NCBI GenBank assembly: GCA_902825845.1
Contig: CADECM010000045.1
Location: 1 to 46,135 of the forward strand
Source: an uncultured beta proteobacterium
GTDB taxonomy: Bacteria > Pseudomonadota > Gammaproteobacteria > Burkholderiales > SG8-41
Reading direction: 5' to 3'
DNA length: 46,135 nt
In this document: positions 16,957 to 25,067 of the stretch, in pieces
Layout of the letters: the number at the start of each line of letters is the position of its first letter
Numbering within the stretch: position 1 is the first letter of the stretch
Made by a program: the position numbers and the translations under genes
Notes under the pieces: generated by a model
What the model was told of the DNA's origin: nothing
Database searches by the model: none
Seen by the model: the letters and a program-made list of their open reading frames with translations, nothing else

Positions 16957-17976
16957 CTACGGGCGGGGGTTTTTCAGGAATTCGGCGTTGACAAAATTGA
17001 TCAGTTTGTTGTCCTTCAGATACAGGCAGGCGGTTTGCGCCGCCTTGGTGCGCAGATCGGTCAGTCCGTCCGGACTGTAAAAACCGGAGTGGGGACCCAG
17101 CAGCACGCGGCCTCGAATCCACGGCTCGTTGGCCTGCCACGCCTTGACCAGGGGATCCGCCAGTGTGGCCGGTTCGCTCGGTAATACATCAAGGCCCACG
17201 GCGAGAATCCGGTTGCTCTTCAGCCCCTCGAGCAGTGCCGCCGTGTCGCAAATCGGCCCGCGCGCGGTGCTGATGAGGAACACGCCGGGTTTCATTTTTG
17301 ACACGGCGTCGGCATTGATCATGCCGCGGGTATCGGGCGTCAGCGGCGCATGAATGGTGATGACGTCGGCGACTTTCAGCAGGTCCTCGAGTTTTGCGGC
17401 ACGCGTGAAACCAAATGACAGTTCGGCGCCAATCGACAGCTGCGGATCGTAAAAAACCACGTTCATGCCGAAGGCGCGTGCGCGCAGCGCCGAGGCGGTG
17501 CCGATGCGGCCCATGCCGATCACACCGTAAGTGGCGCCGCGCAGGCGCCGCGCGGTCACGTTGTGGGTGTGGGTCCAATTCGCGGTGGGGTCCTGGCGCA
17601 GGGCGGCGTCGTAGATCGCCGTGCCGCGGGCGAATGCGAGCATCATGGCGATGGCGGTGTCGGCGACTTCAGTGGTTCCGTAGTCCGGCACGTTGCACAC
17701 GGCAATGCCGGCTTCGCCGCACAGCTTGAGATCGACGTTGTCGTACCCCACACCGTTGCGAACGATGATGCGGCATTTTTTCAGTTGTGGCACCACGCCT
17801 TTGTCCATGGGAATGCGCGCCACCACGATGCCATCGCAGCTCTGCCACGCGTTGAGATCGACCGCGTCGAAACTGGATTTGCGTGGATTGATCAGAGTGA
17901 CGTCGCCGCCAAATACGCCGGCTTCAATATCGAGTTGTTCGGAGCGGCTGTCGGGGTAAAGCATGGTAATGGCCAT
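16957..17976 (-). CDS. CtBP-like D-isomer-specific 2-hydroxyacid dehydrogenase
   Basis: This 339-residue protein has an NAD-binding Rossmann domain (GVIGMGRIGTASALRARAFG, then Asp in VVFYDP) inserted in the catalytic domain. The catalytic residues are Arg in STARGPICD, Glu in DVLPSEPA and His in LGPHSGFYSP. The His/Ser/Gly context is typical of the C-terminal-binding-protein branch. It interconverts a 2-hydroxyacid and a 2-oxoacid with NAD(H). AAGGAAT lies before ATG 17976; an open frame continues upstream through AT-rich motif copy D but gives no family similarity. Confidence 0.93.
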   Translation of the reverse strand: MAITMLYPDSRSEQLDIEAGVFGGDVTLINPRKSSFDAVDLNAWQSCDGIVVARIPMDKGVVPQLKKCRIIVRNGVGYDNVDLKLCGEAGIAVCNVPDYGTTEVADTAIAMMLAFARGTAIYDAALRQDPTANWTHTHNVTARRLRGATYGVIGMGRIGTASALRARAFGMNVVFYDPQLSIGAELSFGFTRAAKLEDLLKVADVITIHAPLTPDTRGMINADAVSKMKPGVFLISTARGPICDTAALLEGLKSNRILAVGLDVLPSEPATLADPLVKAWQANEPWIRGRVLLGPHSGFYSPDGLTDLRTKAAQTACLYLKDNKLINFVNAEFLKNPRP

Positions 17977-18007
17977 GGGTATTCCTTGGGCGTGTGATCG
18001 CGTTTTA

Positions 18008-18041
18008 ATTTTTATCAATAAAAACAGATAGTTAGGATACG
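18008..18041 (+). repeat. AT-rich dispersed motif, copy D
   Basis: It reads TCAATAAAAACAGATAGTTAGG and matches the core of the dispersed motif. It is about 30 bases upstream of the minus-strand 2-hydroxyacid dehydrogenase start. Confidence 0.6.
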
Positions 18042-18163
18042 AGTGCGACTGCGCCATGTAAATCGCGCCCGTGCATTGTAACGGCGACCGCGTTGGCTGT
18101 GTTCACATGTATAAGCGATATGGCGGACTGTTAGAATGCGTGCCTTTGCGAAGAGGGATGGCG

Positions 18164-19045
18164 ATGCGCCGGGGTGTGGGCTCGATCAAACGAAATCGCT
18201 GGTTACTGTGTTTTACAGGGGTGCTGGCAAGCGTTCAGGCGATGATGCTCGCGCGGGCCTCACTCGCGCAATCCGCAGCCGATGGCGCTGGCGTTTATGC
18301 GTCCAACTGCGCGGCCTGCCATCAGTTAAACGGGCAGGGCGTGGCGGGGGTCTTTCCGCCGCTGGCGGGGCATGTGCCGACACTGCTTGCGCGTCCGTCG
18401 GGCCGCGATTACCTGATACGCGTGGTGTTGTTCGGATTGACAGATACCATTACGATCAATGGTCAGAACTATTCCGGGGCGATGCCGCCATGGGTATCAT
18501 TGGGCGATGCCTCACTGGCGGCGGTGCTCAATCATGTGGCCATCGGTTGGGACCAACGCCAGCGCCTACCCGCAGATTTCAAGCCATTCAGGCCGGACGA
18601 GATAGCCGCCGCGCGCGTGGAAAAGCTGGCCGCATCGGACGTGCATGCAATGCGGAAAACGCTACTGCCCGCCGCGCAAACCCCTGCTGAAAATGCCGCC
18701 GCGACCCGGCGGGTCACCTATACCGCTGAGCAGGCGGCGCAGGGCAAGTCCTCTTACGTGCGTAACTGTGCGGATTGCCATGGCTCTACGCTCGACAATG
18801 GCGAATTCGGCGGTGCGCCGTTGCGTGGCGCGTGGTTTGACAATAAATGGGGCAACAGCAGCGTCGCCAACCTCTACGCGTTCACCAAAGCGAAGATGCC
18901 GCCGGATCGGCCCGGCGCACTGAGTGACAAGGTATACGCCGACCTGGTGGCGTATATCCTCAGCGTCAACGGCTACAAGGCCGGAGAGCAGGCGCTGCCA
19001 GAGGACCCCAAGGCACAGCAGCCCCTGTCACTCAAGCGCCAGTGA
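18164..19045 (+). CDS. exported diheme c-type cytochrome
   Basis: It is 293 residues with an N-terminal membrane/signal segment (about 12-36) and two heme-attachment sites: CAACH at 49-53 and CADCH at 202-206. Possible axial Met residues lie in SGAMPPW (M107) and KAKMPPDRPG. The two cytochrome c domains are joined by an Ala-rich linker. It would carry electrons in the periplasm, most likely from the quinoprotein dehydrogenase encoded convergently only 16 bases away. AGAGGG sits 6-7 bases before ATG 18164, so this start is preferred over the ATG at 18158, which overlaps that site. Confidence 0.9.
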   Translation: MRRGVGSIKRNRWLLCFTGVLASVQAMMLARASLAQSAADGAGVYASNCAACHQLNGQGVAGVFPPLAGHVPTLLARPSGRDYLIRVVLFGLTDTITINGQNYSGAMPPWVSLGDASLAAVLNHVAIGWDQRQRLPADFKPFRPDEIAAARVEKLAASDVHAMRKTLLPAAQTPAENAAATRRVTYTAEQAAQGKSSYVRNCADCHGSTLDNGEFGGAPLRGAWFDNKWGNSSVANLYAFTKAKMPPDRPGALSDKVYADLVAYILSVNGYKAGEQALPEDPKAQQPLSLKRQ

Positions 19046-19061
19046 AATTCGCGGCCGCGCT

Positions 19062-20831
19062 TTACTTGTTACCGGGCAGGGCAAAGACCCACAGTACCGA
19101 GCCCCCGTCCGGGTTGCGGATTTCGGGCGTCAGCGTGGACAGCGAGCGCGCGTGGCTGGAGCCGTTGCCCACCGCGACCGCGACGTACTGTTTGCCGTTG
19201 ACCGCGTAGGTAATCGGGAACGCGTTGACCGCATTGCTGGTGCGAACCTGCCACAGCAACTTGCCGGTGGTGTCGTCAAACGCGCGCACGTACCGATCCC
19301 ACGCGCCCGAAAACACCAGTCCGCCGGCGGTTGCGAGCGCAGCGCCAGTTTGCGGCGCACGCGTGCGTACCGACCACGCCTGCTTCTGGCTGTCCAGACT
19401 CACCGCATCCACGCGGCCGATATTGCCGTCGCTGTTGGGAATTGGCCGACGCGCGTAAATGGCGCGGCCGCCGCCCTTGTAGACTTCGCCCGGGCCCAGC
19501 GGCGTCGGCGTGGTGTCGGAACAATATTCGTTCAGCGGCAGATACAGCATCTTGGTCTTCGGGCTGTATGCGGTTGCCGGCCAGCCGCGGCTGCCGGGGT
19601 CCGCCGGGCAATTGACCGTGGTTTTGCCGATATGCGGCACCGATTCCTGATTGATGGTTTTTGCGCCGGTCTTGGGATCGATGCCGGTGACGACGTTCTG
19701 ATACACCGTTTCCTTGTGCCACAGCCATTCGCCGGTCGTGCGGTCGAGCACTTCAATGATGCCCAGCTTGCCCACTGTGACCAGCGCCTTGCGTGTTTTG
19801 CCCTTGTACGGGAGATCCACCAGGATACGCTCGTAGGCATAGTCGAGATCCCAGGTGTCGTTAGGCAAGTGCTGAAAATGCCACTTCAGTTTGCCGGTGG
19901 CGGGGTCCAGCGCCAGCGTGGAATCAGTGTAGAGCGCGTCGTTCCTGACGCCGTCTTTCTTGGGTGCAAGGCCGTTCATTTCGGCAATCCACGGGTAGGG
20001 CTGACCGACGCCGACAAAATAGGTGTTGGTGTCGGTATCGTAGCTGCCGGCGTTCCAGGTGGATGCGCCGTGCCGCTTTTCGACCGGCAGATTGTTCCAG
20101 GTATCGCCGCCCGGTTCACCGGGCTGCGCCAGGGTGTGAAAGCGCCACACTTCCTTGCCGGTCTGCGGATCATGTCCGGTGATGAAACAGCCGCCGGGTT
20201 GCGCATTGCCGCAGCCGCTCATGCCCTGGATGATTTTGCCGCCGGCAACCAGCGGACCGCCGGTATAACGCCAGCCCTTGCTCCAGTCCGCGGTGGCATG
20301 GTCCCAGGTGATCTTGCCGGTTTTTACGTTCAGCGCGATCAGATGGGCGTCCGAGGTGGCAACGATCAGGTTCTCGCCGAAGATTGCCATATTGCGCTTG
20401 GCAAGCGGATTACCGCCGGCCGCCACCAGTTTTTCCGGCAGATCGCGTTTGTACTCCCACAGCAGGTCGCCGTTGGTGGCGTCGAGCGCCTGCACTTTGT
20501 CAGCGTAGTTGAAAATGAACAGCACGCCGTCGTGCACGATGGGCGTGATTTCAGTGGCGCCCGTGCTGAGCGCCCAGGTCCACGATACCTGCAGATTCTT
20601 GACATTGTCCTTGTTGATGTTGGCAAGCGGGCTGTAGCCGGTGGCATCATAGGTGCGGCGAAACATCAGCCAGTCGCCCGGGGGCGGATTGCGCAGCATC
20701 TGCTCGGTCACCGGCGTGATCGATTGCGCGGGATTGGCGCGTTTGGCCGGCTGGGCCAGTGCAAACGTGCAGGCCAGGGACAGCATGGATATGCCCAGTG
20801 CAGAAGCGTGTAGCGTGCGTTTTTTGTGCAT
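19062..20831 (-). CDS. PQQ-dependent (quinoprotein) alcohol dehydrogenase-like protein
   Basis: It is 589 residues with a signal peptide (to about residue 27) and an eight-bladed propeller with repeated tryptophan-docking motifs (ATNGDLLWEY, KTGKITWDH, ATGKLKWHF, TTGKLLWQV). The catalytic Asp is D328 in DTWDLD. The Asp two residues on (D330) is a mark of lanthanide-using enzymes such as XoxF. However, the usual metal-ligand Glu is missing in SGCGNAQPGGCF, and the usual Asn position reads GVGQPYPW (Gln). It therefore belongs to a divergent subgroup with its own metal site. AAGGAGAGA precedes ATG 20831. The probable electron acceptor is the adjacent cytochrome. Confidence 0.93.
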   Translation of the reverse strand: MHKKRTLHASALGISMLSLACTFALAQPAKRANPAQSITPVTEQMLRNPPPGDWLMFRRTYDATGYSPLANINKDNVKNLQVSWTWALSTGATEITPIVHDGVLFIFNYADKVQALDATNGDLLWEYKRDLPEKLVAAGGNPLAKRNMAIFGENLIVATSDAHLIALNVKTGKITWDHATADWSKGWRYTGGPLVAGGKIIQGMSGCGNAQPGGCFITGHDPQTGKEVWRFHTLAQPGEPGGDTWNNLPVEKRHGASTWNAGSYDTDTNTYFVGVGQPYPWIAEMNGLAPKKDGVRNDALYTDSTLALDPATGKLKWHFQHLPNDTWDLDYAYERILVDLPYKGKTRKALVTVGKLGIIEVLDRTTGEWLWHKETVYQNVVTGIDPKTGAKTINQESVPHIGKTTVNCPADPGSRGWPATAYSPKTKMLYLPLNEYCSDTTPTPLGPGEVYKGGGRAIYARRPIPNSDGNIGRVDAVSLDSQKQAWSVRTRAPQTGAALATAGGLVFSGAWDRYVRAFDDTTGKLLWQVRTSNAVNAFPITYAVNGKQYVAVAVGNGSSHARSLSTLTPEIRNPDGGSVLWVFALPGNK

Positions 20832-20970
20832 CTTATGTCTCTCCTTGTAGGTGGAATTCCAGGGTATGGCGCGGTGGGTCAAGCTGCGGCGTGATGGTAT
20901 GACTTGCCGATGGAATAAGCAACGGCCGGTGCGCATTGTGATGTGTTTGCGTCGCGCCTAAAATATCGGG

Positions 20971-21471
20971 ATGACCAGCGAAGAGCGAATGCGCATGTCA
21001 CGGATCACCTACCGGCTTTGTATCAATGGCGTGCCGCGCGAGGTCACGGACTTTCCCGGCACAACGCTGCTGGGCACGCTGCTCAGCCTGAAACTTGACG
21101 GCACCCAATACGGTTGCGGCAGAGGCGAATGCGGCGCGTGCACGGTGCATCTGGACGGGCGTCCCGCCCTGTCCTGCCAGTGCGAGTTGTCGGAGATCGG
21201 CGAACGCGAGGTGGTCACCATCGAAGGTTTGCCGGGGGATTACGCCTTTGCGCTATACGAGGCGTGGGGTGCGGAAGGCTTAAGCGCCTGCCGCCGCTGT
21301 CAGGCGGGCCAGATCATGCGTGCGGCAGGCTTGCTTACCGGAAAGCCAAGCCCTGCACGTGACGAAATCGCCGTGTGGATGCAGCCCCACGATTGCACCT
21401 GCGGTGCGCCCGGCAGGATGGTGGATGTGGTGATGCGCGCGGCGGCAGAACTGCGGAGCCGTAGCGGCTAG
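20971..21471 (+). CDS. orphan 2Fe-2S subunit of molybdenum-hydroxylase type
   Basis: This 166-residue protein resembles the small subunit of isoquinoline 1-oxidoreductase, CO dehydrogenase or xanthine oxidase. A plant-type ferredoxin cluster is formed by YGCGRGECGACTVH plus the Cys in ALSCQC. The second all-helical cluster domain has CRRC and CTC in place of the usual CGxC and CRC spacing. Normally this protein passes electrons from a molybdopterin subunit, yet no medium or large subunit is nearby. It diverges from the PQQ dehydrogenase gene across 139 bases. The start may instead be one of the ATGs at 20989 or 20995. Confidence 0.87.
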   Translation: MTSEERMRMSRITYRLCINGVPREVTDFPGTTLLGTLLSLKLDGTQYGCGRGECGACTVHLDGRPALSCQCELSEIGEREVVTIEGLPGDYAFALYEAWGAEGLSACRRCQAGQIMRAAGLLTGKPSPARDEIAVWMQPHDCTCGAPGRMVDVVMRAAAELRSRSG

Positions 21472-21508
21472 ATTTTTTCAAGCGTCGCATGCAGGCTACA
21501 ATGCGCGC

Positions 21509-22528
21509 ATGCGCAAAGCTAAATCGGCCGCGCCCTGCGATGTGGCCTTGTTGGTCGATATCGAAACCGGCGCGTGGGGCGCCAGCGGAAAATTCGTGGT
21601 GGATCGCGGCAGCGTTGAGGCATTGCTGTATCGCTGCCTGCGCACGCTGTACGAGCATGTGGCGATTGTGCCGTTCGATCCCGGCATTACTGCGACGATC
21701 GAGGCATTGCGCGAATTGAAGCCGCGCGTGGTCTTCAACATCACGGAATGGGTGGACGGTGACCGGCGGCTCGATGCAGCGATCACCGGGCTGCTGGATC
21801 TGCTGCACCTGCCGTATACCGGCAGCAGTGCCGAGGCGCTTCAGATTTGCAGGGATAAATCTCTTTCAAAACAATTGGTTATGCGTCGCGGTGTGCAGGT
21901 TGCACAGGAGATGCTGGTGCGTCCAGGCGATGATGTGCGCGCGCCCGCATTTGGTTTTCCGCTACTGGTCAAGCCGCAGTACGGTGACGGCTCCGACAAC
22001 ATCGGCAAGGGCGCGCTGGTTCGCAATCTTGCTCAATTGCGTGTTCGCGTGCGCGCGATTCATCGCAAACAAAAGCAGCCTGCGCTATGCGAGGCTTTTA
22101 TTCCCGGCGAAGATATTTACGTCGCGCTGCTGGGTAAGGAACCCCGGGTCATGCGTCCGATACAGGTGGTGATCGGTCGCAAGCATGCCAACGCACCGTT
22201 GTTTGCAACGTACAGCGTCAAGAATAACGGCGCTTACCGCAAGCGCTGGCGCGTGCACTGGATCGAACCAAAGCTGCCGGCTGCGGTGATGCGCGAAATA
22301 CAGCGCGCGAGCCGGGTGGCTTTTCACGCGCTCAAACTCAACGGGTATGCACGGATGGATTACCGTCTGACGCCGGATAATCGATTGGTGTTTCTGGAAG
22401 CCAACGCGAATCCCGATCTGGATCCGGACTCATTCGGCAGGAATCGCTGCTTTGCGGGTGTGCGCTATCGTGACGCGATCAAGACGATTGTTGAAACGGC
22501 GCAGCGTCGTGGCAGGGCGCGGCGCTGA
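21509..22528 (+). CDS. D-Ala-D-Ala-ligase-like ATP-grasp enzyme
   Basis: This 339-residue protein has a pre-ATP-grasp domain (about 1-105, including VVFNITEWVDGDRRLDA). It also has an ATP-grasp domain with the binding Lys in FPLLVKPQYGDGSDNIG, the CEAFIPGEDIYVALLG strand, and the Mg-binding Glu and Asn in VFLEANANPDLD. Such enzymes join an amine and a carboxylate through an acyl phosphate. It is not the cell-wall Ddl gene, because it sits alone outside any mur cluster and the N-domain differs. Substrates are unknown. It ends 17 bases from the convergent enoyl-CoA hydratase. Confidence 0.85.
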   Translation: MRKAKSAAPCDVALLVDIETGAWGASGKFVVDRGSVEALLYRCLRTLYEHVAIVPFDPGITATIEALRELKPRVVFNITEWVDGDRRLDAAITGLLDLLHLPYTGSSAEALQICRDKSLSKQLVMRRGVQVAQEMLVRPGDDVRAPAFGFPLLVKPQYGDGSDNIGKGALVRNLAQLRVRVRAIHRKQKQPALCEAFIPGEDIYVALLGKEPRVMRPIQVVIGRKHANAPLFATYSVKNNGAYRKRWRVHWIEPKLPAAVMREIQRASRVAFHALKLNGYARMDYRLTPDNRLVFLEANANPDLDPDSFGRNRCFAGVRYRDAIKTIVETAQRRGRARR

Positions 22529-22545
22529 TACGCCGCGCGCGGTGA

Positions 22546-23334
22546 CTACCTGCCGGTAAATTTTGGTTTGCGCTTTTCGCCGAAGGCGCGCACGCCCTCA
22601 AGGCGGTCTTCGGTAACCACGGTGCGGTTGTAGGCCTCGACTTCGATTGCGAGGCCGGTGCGCAAATCGACATCGAGCCCGCGGCGGATTGCGGTCTTGG
22701 CCTGGCGCAGTGACACCGGGGCGCTGGCGCACATCGCGCGAGCGGTTTCGAGGGCGGCGGGCAGCAAGGCCTCGGGTTCGCATACGCGATTCACCATGCC
22801 CCACTCGAAGGCTTCCTGGGCGGAGAAGGGACGGCCGGTCAGGATCAGTTCCTTGGCGCGGCGTTCACCCACCGCGCGCGGCAGGTTCTGCGTGCCGCCA
22901 CAGCCGGGCAGGATGCCGAGCGTGGTTTCCGGCAGCGCAAATCGCGCCGTGGTCGAGGCGTAAATGAAATCGCACGCGAGTGCCAGTTCACAGCCGCCGC
23001 CGAAGGCGGAGCCATTGACCGCGGCGATCACCGGCGCTGTGCAATTCATGATCGCGTAGTAGGCTTCCTCGAAAATGGCGTGCTGCATGCGCCACTGCTC
23101 GTCGCTCATGCCGTTGCGCTCTTTTAAATCGCCGCCGGCGCAAAACGCCTTGTCGCCCGAGCCGGTAATCAGCACGCAGCGGATATCCTGCGGGTGAAAC
23201 GCCAGCGGTCCGAAGATTTCGCGCAGTTCGATGCCCATTTGAGTATTGAGCGCGTTGCGCGTTTCAGGCCGGTGTAGCGTAACCCGCATCAGGCCGTCGT
23301 CGGATTTTTCCAGCTGCAGGGTTTGGTGTGCCAT
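22546..23334 (-). CDS. enoyl-CoA hydratase/isomerase family protein
   Basis: This 262-residue crotonase-fold protein has both oxyanion-hole segments (KAFCAGGDLKE and NGSAFGGGCELALACD). It has the Glu in ALPETTLGILPGCGGTQ that corresponds to one of the two catalytic glutamates of true hydratases, while the other usual Glu position (PGCGG follows directly) is less clear. It acts on a CoA thioester in fatty-acid or aromatic-acid breakdown. It is the last gene of a minus-strand run, isochorismatase-fold protein - Bug - this gene. AT-rich motif copy E sits 6 bases before its start, and no Shine-Dalgarno is seen. Confidence 0.92.
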   Translation of the reverse strand: MAHQTLQLEKSDDGLMRVTLHRPETRNALNTQMGIELREIFGPLAFHPQDIRCVLITGSGDKAFCAGGDLKERNGMSDEQWRMQHAIFEEAYYAIMNCTAPVIAAVNGSAFGGGCELALACDFIYASTTARFALPETTLGILPGCGGTQNLPRAVGERRAKELILTGRPFSAQEAFEWGMVNRVCEPEALLPAALETARAMCASAPVSLRQAKTAIRRGLDVDLRTGLAIEVEAYNRTVVTEDRLEGVRAFGEKRKPKFTGR

Positions 23335-23340
23335 AAAAGT

Positions 23341-23370
23341 ATTTTAAAATCAATAGGTTATATTTAATCG
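23341..23370 (+). repeat. AT-rich dispersed motif, copy E
   Basis: It reads TTTTAAAATCAATAGGTTAT. It spans the gap between the Bug gene, whose stop codon it contains, and the start of the enoyl-CoA hydratase gene on the minus strand. Confidence 0.65.
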
Positions 23371-24335
23371 ATGCGTGCGCCGGAAGCCGCGATGACCTGG
23401 GCGTAACGCGCCGTCTCCGATGCGATGAACTGCGCGAAGGCTTCCGGTGTATTGCTGGTCGCCTCGACGCCAGCCGCAGCGAAACGATCGCGCAAATCGT
23501 TCTGGTTCATGATGGCCGCGAGTTCGCTGTGCAGACGGGAAACAATGGCAGGTATGGTTCCTGCGCGTGTGAGCACGCCGTTCCACGAACTGGCTTCGAC
23601 GCCGGGCGCGCCGCTTTCAGCGGTGGTCGGCAATTGTGGCAACAACACCGAGCGCTTGCTGTGTGCCACGGCCAGCGCCTTGAGTCGTCCGGTTTTGACG
23701 TGCGGCAGGGCTGGGGGAATGGTAGTGAACATGAACTGGGTTTGCCCGGCCAGCAGATCGGCTATGGCAGGGCCGGCACCCTTATACGGCACGTGCGTCA
23801 TGTTGAGACGGGCTACGCGTTTCAACATTTCTGCGCCCAACTGATTGGCGCTGCCGTTGCCCGTCGACGCATAGAAAATTTCGCCCGGCCGCCTGCGGGC
23901 AAGCGCAATGAGTTCCGGCAAGGTGCTGGCGGGGAGCGAGGGGTGCGCGACAATAATCTGCGGCAGCACCGCGATCAGCGAAATCGGCGTGAAGTCGCGT
24001 ACTGGATCGTAAGGCAGCTTCTTCACCAGACTGCTGTTGATGGCGTGGGTGGTCGCGGTGCCGAGCAGCAGCGTGTAGCCGTCGGGTGCGGATTTCGCAG
24101 CGAGGTCCGCGCCAATCACCGTGCCGCCGCCCGCGCGGTTGTCGACCAGTACCGGCTGATTCAGGTTGCGCGACAGCCGCTCGGCCACCAGACGCGCCAC
24201 CATGTCTGCGCCGCCGCCCGGCGCCAGCGGGACAACGAAGCGCAGCGGACGGACAGGGTAGCCGTCGGTTTGCGCACGAAGCGGAGCTGCCGCTGTCAGC
24301 AATATCACCAGCAGCGCAGAGCCGCGCAGACTCAT
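23364..24335 (-). CDS. Bug/TctC-family periplasmic solute-binding receptor
   Basis: It is 323 residues with a signal peptide ending LRAQ. Canonical motifs are YPVRPLRFVVPLAPGGGADM, NRAGGGTVIGADLAAKSAPDG, YDPVRDFTPISL and VPYKGAGPAIADLLAGQ. The intact PGGGAD turn predicts a carboxylate-containing ligand. Its ATG overlaps the last codon of the upstream isochorismatase-fold gene by four bases (ATGA), which indicates translational coupling. It is followed by enoyl-CoA hydratase, so the operon may import and degrade one acid. Confidence 0.94.
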   Translation of the reverse strand: MSLRGSALLVILLTAAAPLRAQTDGYPVRPLRFVVPLAPGGGADMVARLVAERLSRNLNQPVLVDNRAGGGTVIGADLAAKSAPDGYTLLLGTATTHAINSSLVKKLPYDPVRDFTPISLIAVLPQIIVAHPSLPASTLPELIALARRRPGEIFYASTGNGSANQLGAEMLKRVARLNMTHVPYKGAGPAIADLLAGQTQFMFTTIPPALPHVKTGRLKALAVAHSKRSVLLPQLPTTAESGAPGVEASSWNGVLTRAGTIPAIVSRLHSELAAIMNQNDLRDRFAAAGVEATSNTPEAFAQFIASETARYAQVIAASGARID

Positions 24336-24913
24336 GGGAATACGATCTCCGCTGCCGTGGTGATGCTGGCAAAACGCGACACCATGTCCAGCGTCACCTT
24401 ATGATGCTCATCGGTGATTGCGGCGCTGCAGTCGTCGAGAATCACGATATCAAAGTCGCGATCGTGGCCGTCTTTTGCCGCGGAAAGCACTGCACCGGTG
24501 GTGGACACACCACACAGCACCAGTTTGGTGATCTGAAGGGTGCTGAGAATCACCTCCAGACGCGTGGCGTAAAACGGACTCACGCGATGCTTGATGATGT
24601 CGTAGTCGTCGGGCTTGGGCGCGAGTTTGGGATGCACTTCCGTGCCCCAGGTGCCGAGCTTGAACAGGCCGGCCTTCTTGGCGCCCATGAACACGCCGCT
24701 GTTGGGCGACACTTCGCGATAGTCCGGCGAAAAGCCCACGCGCACGTAGCCGATCTTGACGCCCGCGGCGCGCGCCTTGGAAAGCGCGAGCGCCGTGTTG
24801 TCGATCACCTTGCGCCGCTCGAGAATGGGTCCGTACCCCTTTTTGCCATTGGGGCCGTCTTCATGAATCAGGTCGTTGATCATGTCGAGGACGAGGAACA
24901 TGGTGTTGGGCAT
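24332..24913 (-). CDS. isochorismatase-fold hydrolase lacking the catalytic cysteine
   Basis: This 193-residue protein has the isochorismatase/cysteine-hydrolase fold, with an N-terminal Asp in LVLDMIND, a Lys in IIKHRVSPF and the cis-peptide loop LVLCGVSTTGAVLSAA. In amidases of this fold the loop has a Cys nucleophile (GxxTxxC); here that place is Gly, as in PhzD/EntB-like enzymes, which use only the Asp. It is therefore more likely a vinyl-ether or other hydrolase than an amidase. AGGAGA precedes ATG 24913. It leads the operon with Bug and enoyl-CoA hydratase. Confidence 0.88.
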   Translation of the reverse strand: MPNTMFLVLDMINDLIHEDGPNGKKGYGPILERRKVIDNTALALSKARAAGVKIGYVRVGFSPDYREVSPNSGVFMGAKKAGLFKLGTWGTEVHPKLAPKPDDYDIIKHRVSPFYATRLEVILSTLQITKLVLCGVSTTGAVLSAAKDGHDRDFDIVILDDCSAAITDEHHKVTLDMVSRFASITTAAEIVFP

Positions 24914-24945
24914 GGGGTTCTCCTAACGAAACATCAAAAGCACAT

Positions 24946-25056
24946 CTTTGCCACAGATTTCACAGATGAACACAGATTAAAAAACAGCTTAAAATCATAT
25001 AGTTACATAATACTACCGTTGTTGTCTGTGTAAATCTGTGAAATCCGTGGCGAAGG
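24946..25056. repeat. CACAGATT inverted-repeat element with AT-rich motif in its loop
   Basis: The left arm, GCCACAGATTTCACAGAT then ACACAGATT (24950-24978), and the right arm (25025-25051) are near-perfect complements. AT-rich motif copy F lies between them. A relative is at 26300-26422, on the other side of the acyl-dehydratase gene, and a decayed one at about 34985-35065. Similar CACAGATT dyads are common in many bacterial genomes, usually between genes. Confidence 0.75.
24988..25013 (+). repeat. AT-rich dispersed motif, copy F
   Basis: It reads CTTAAAATCATATAGTTACA, very near copies A and G. It lies in the loop of the CACAGATT dyad, about 75 bases upstream of the minus-strand isochorismatase-fold gene. 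Confidence 0.7.
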
Positions 25057-25067
25057 TTTTGAATGTT

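Noticed and set aside
18924..20813. Very long open frame opposite the PQQ dehydrogenase
   Set aside because: It is a mirror of the real minus-strand gene in GC-rich DNA. Its translation is Arg/Gly/Ala/His-rich with no motifs, while the minus strand has the full propeller pattern.
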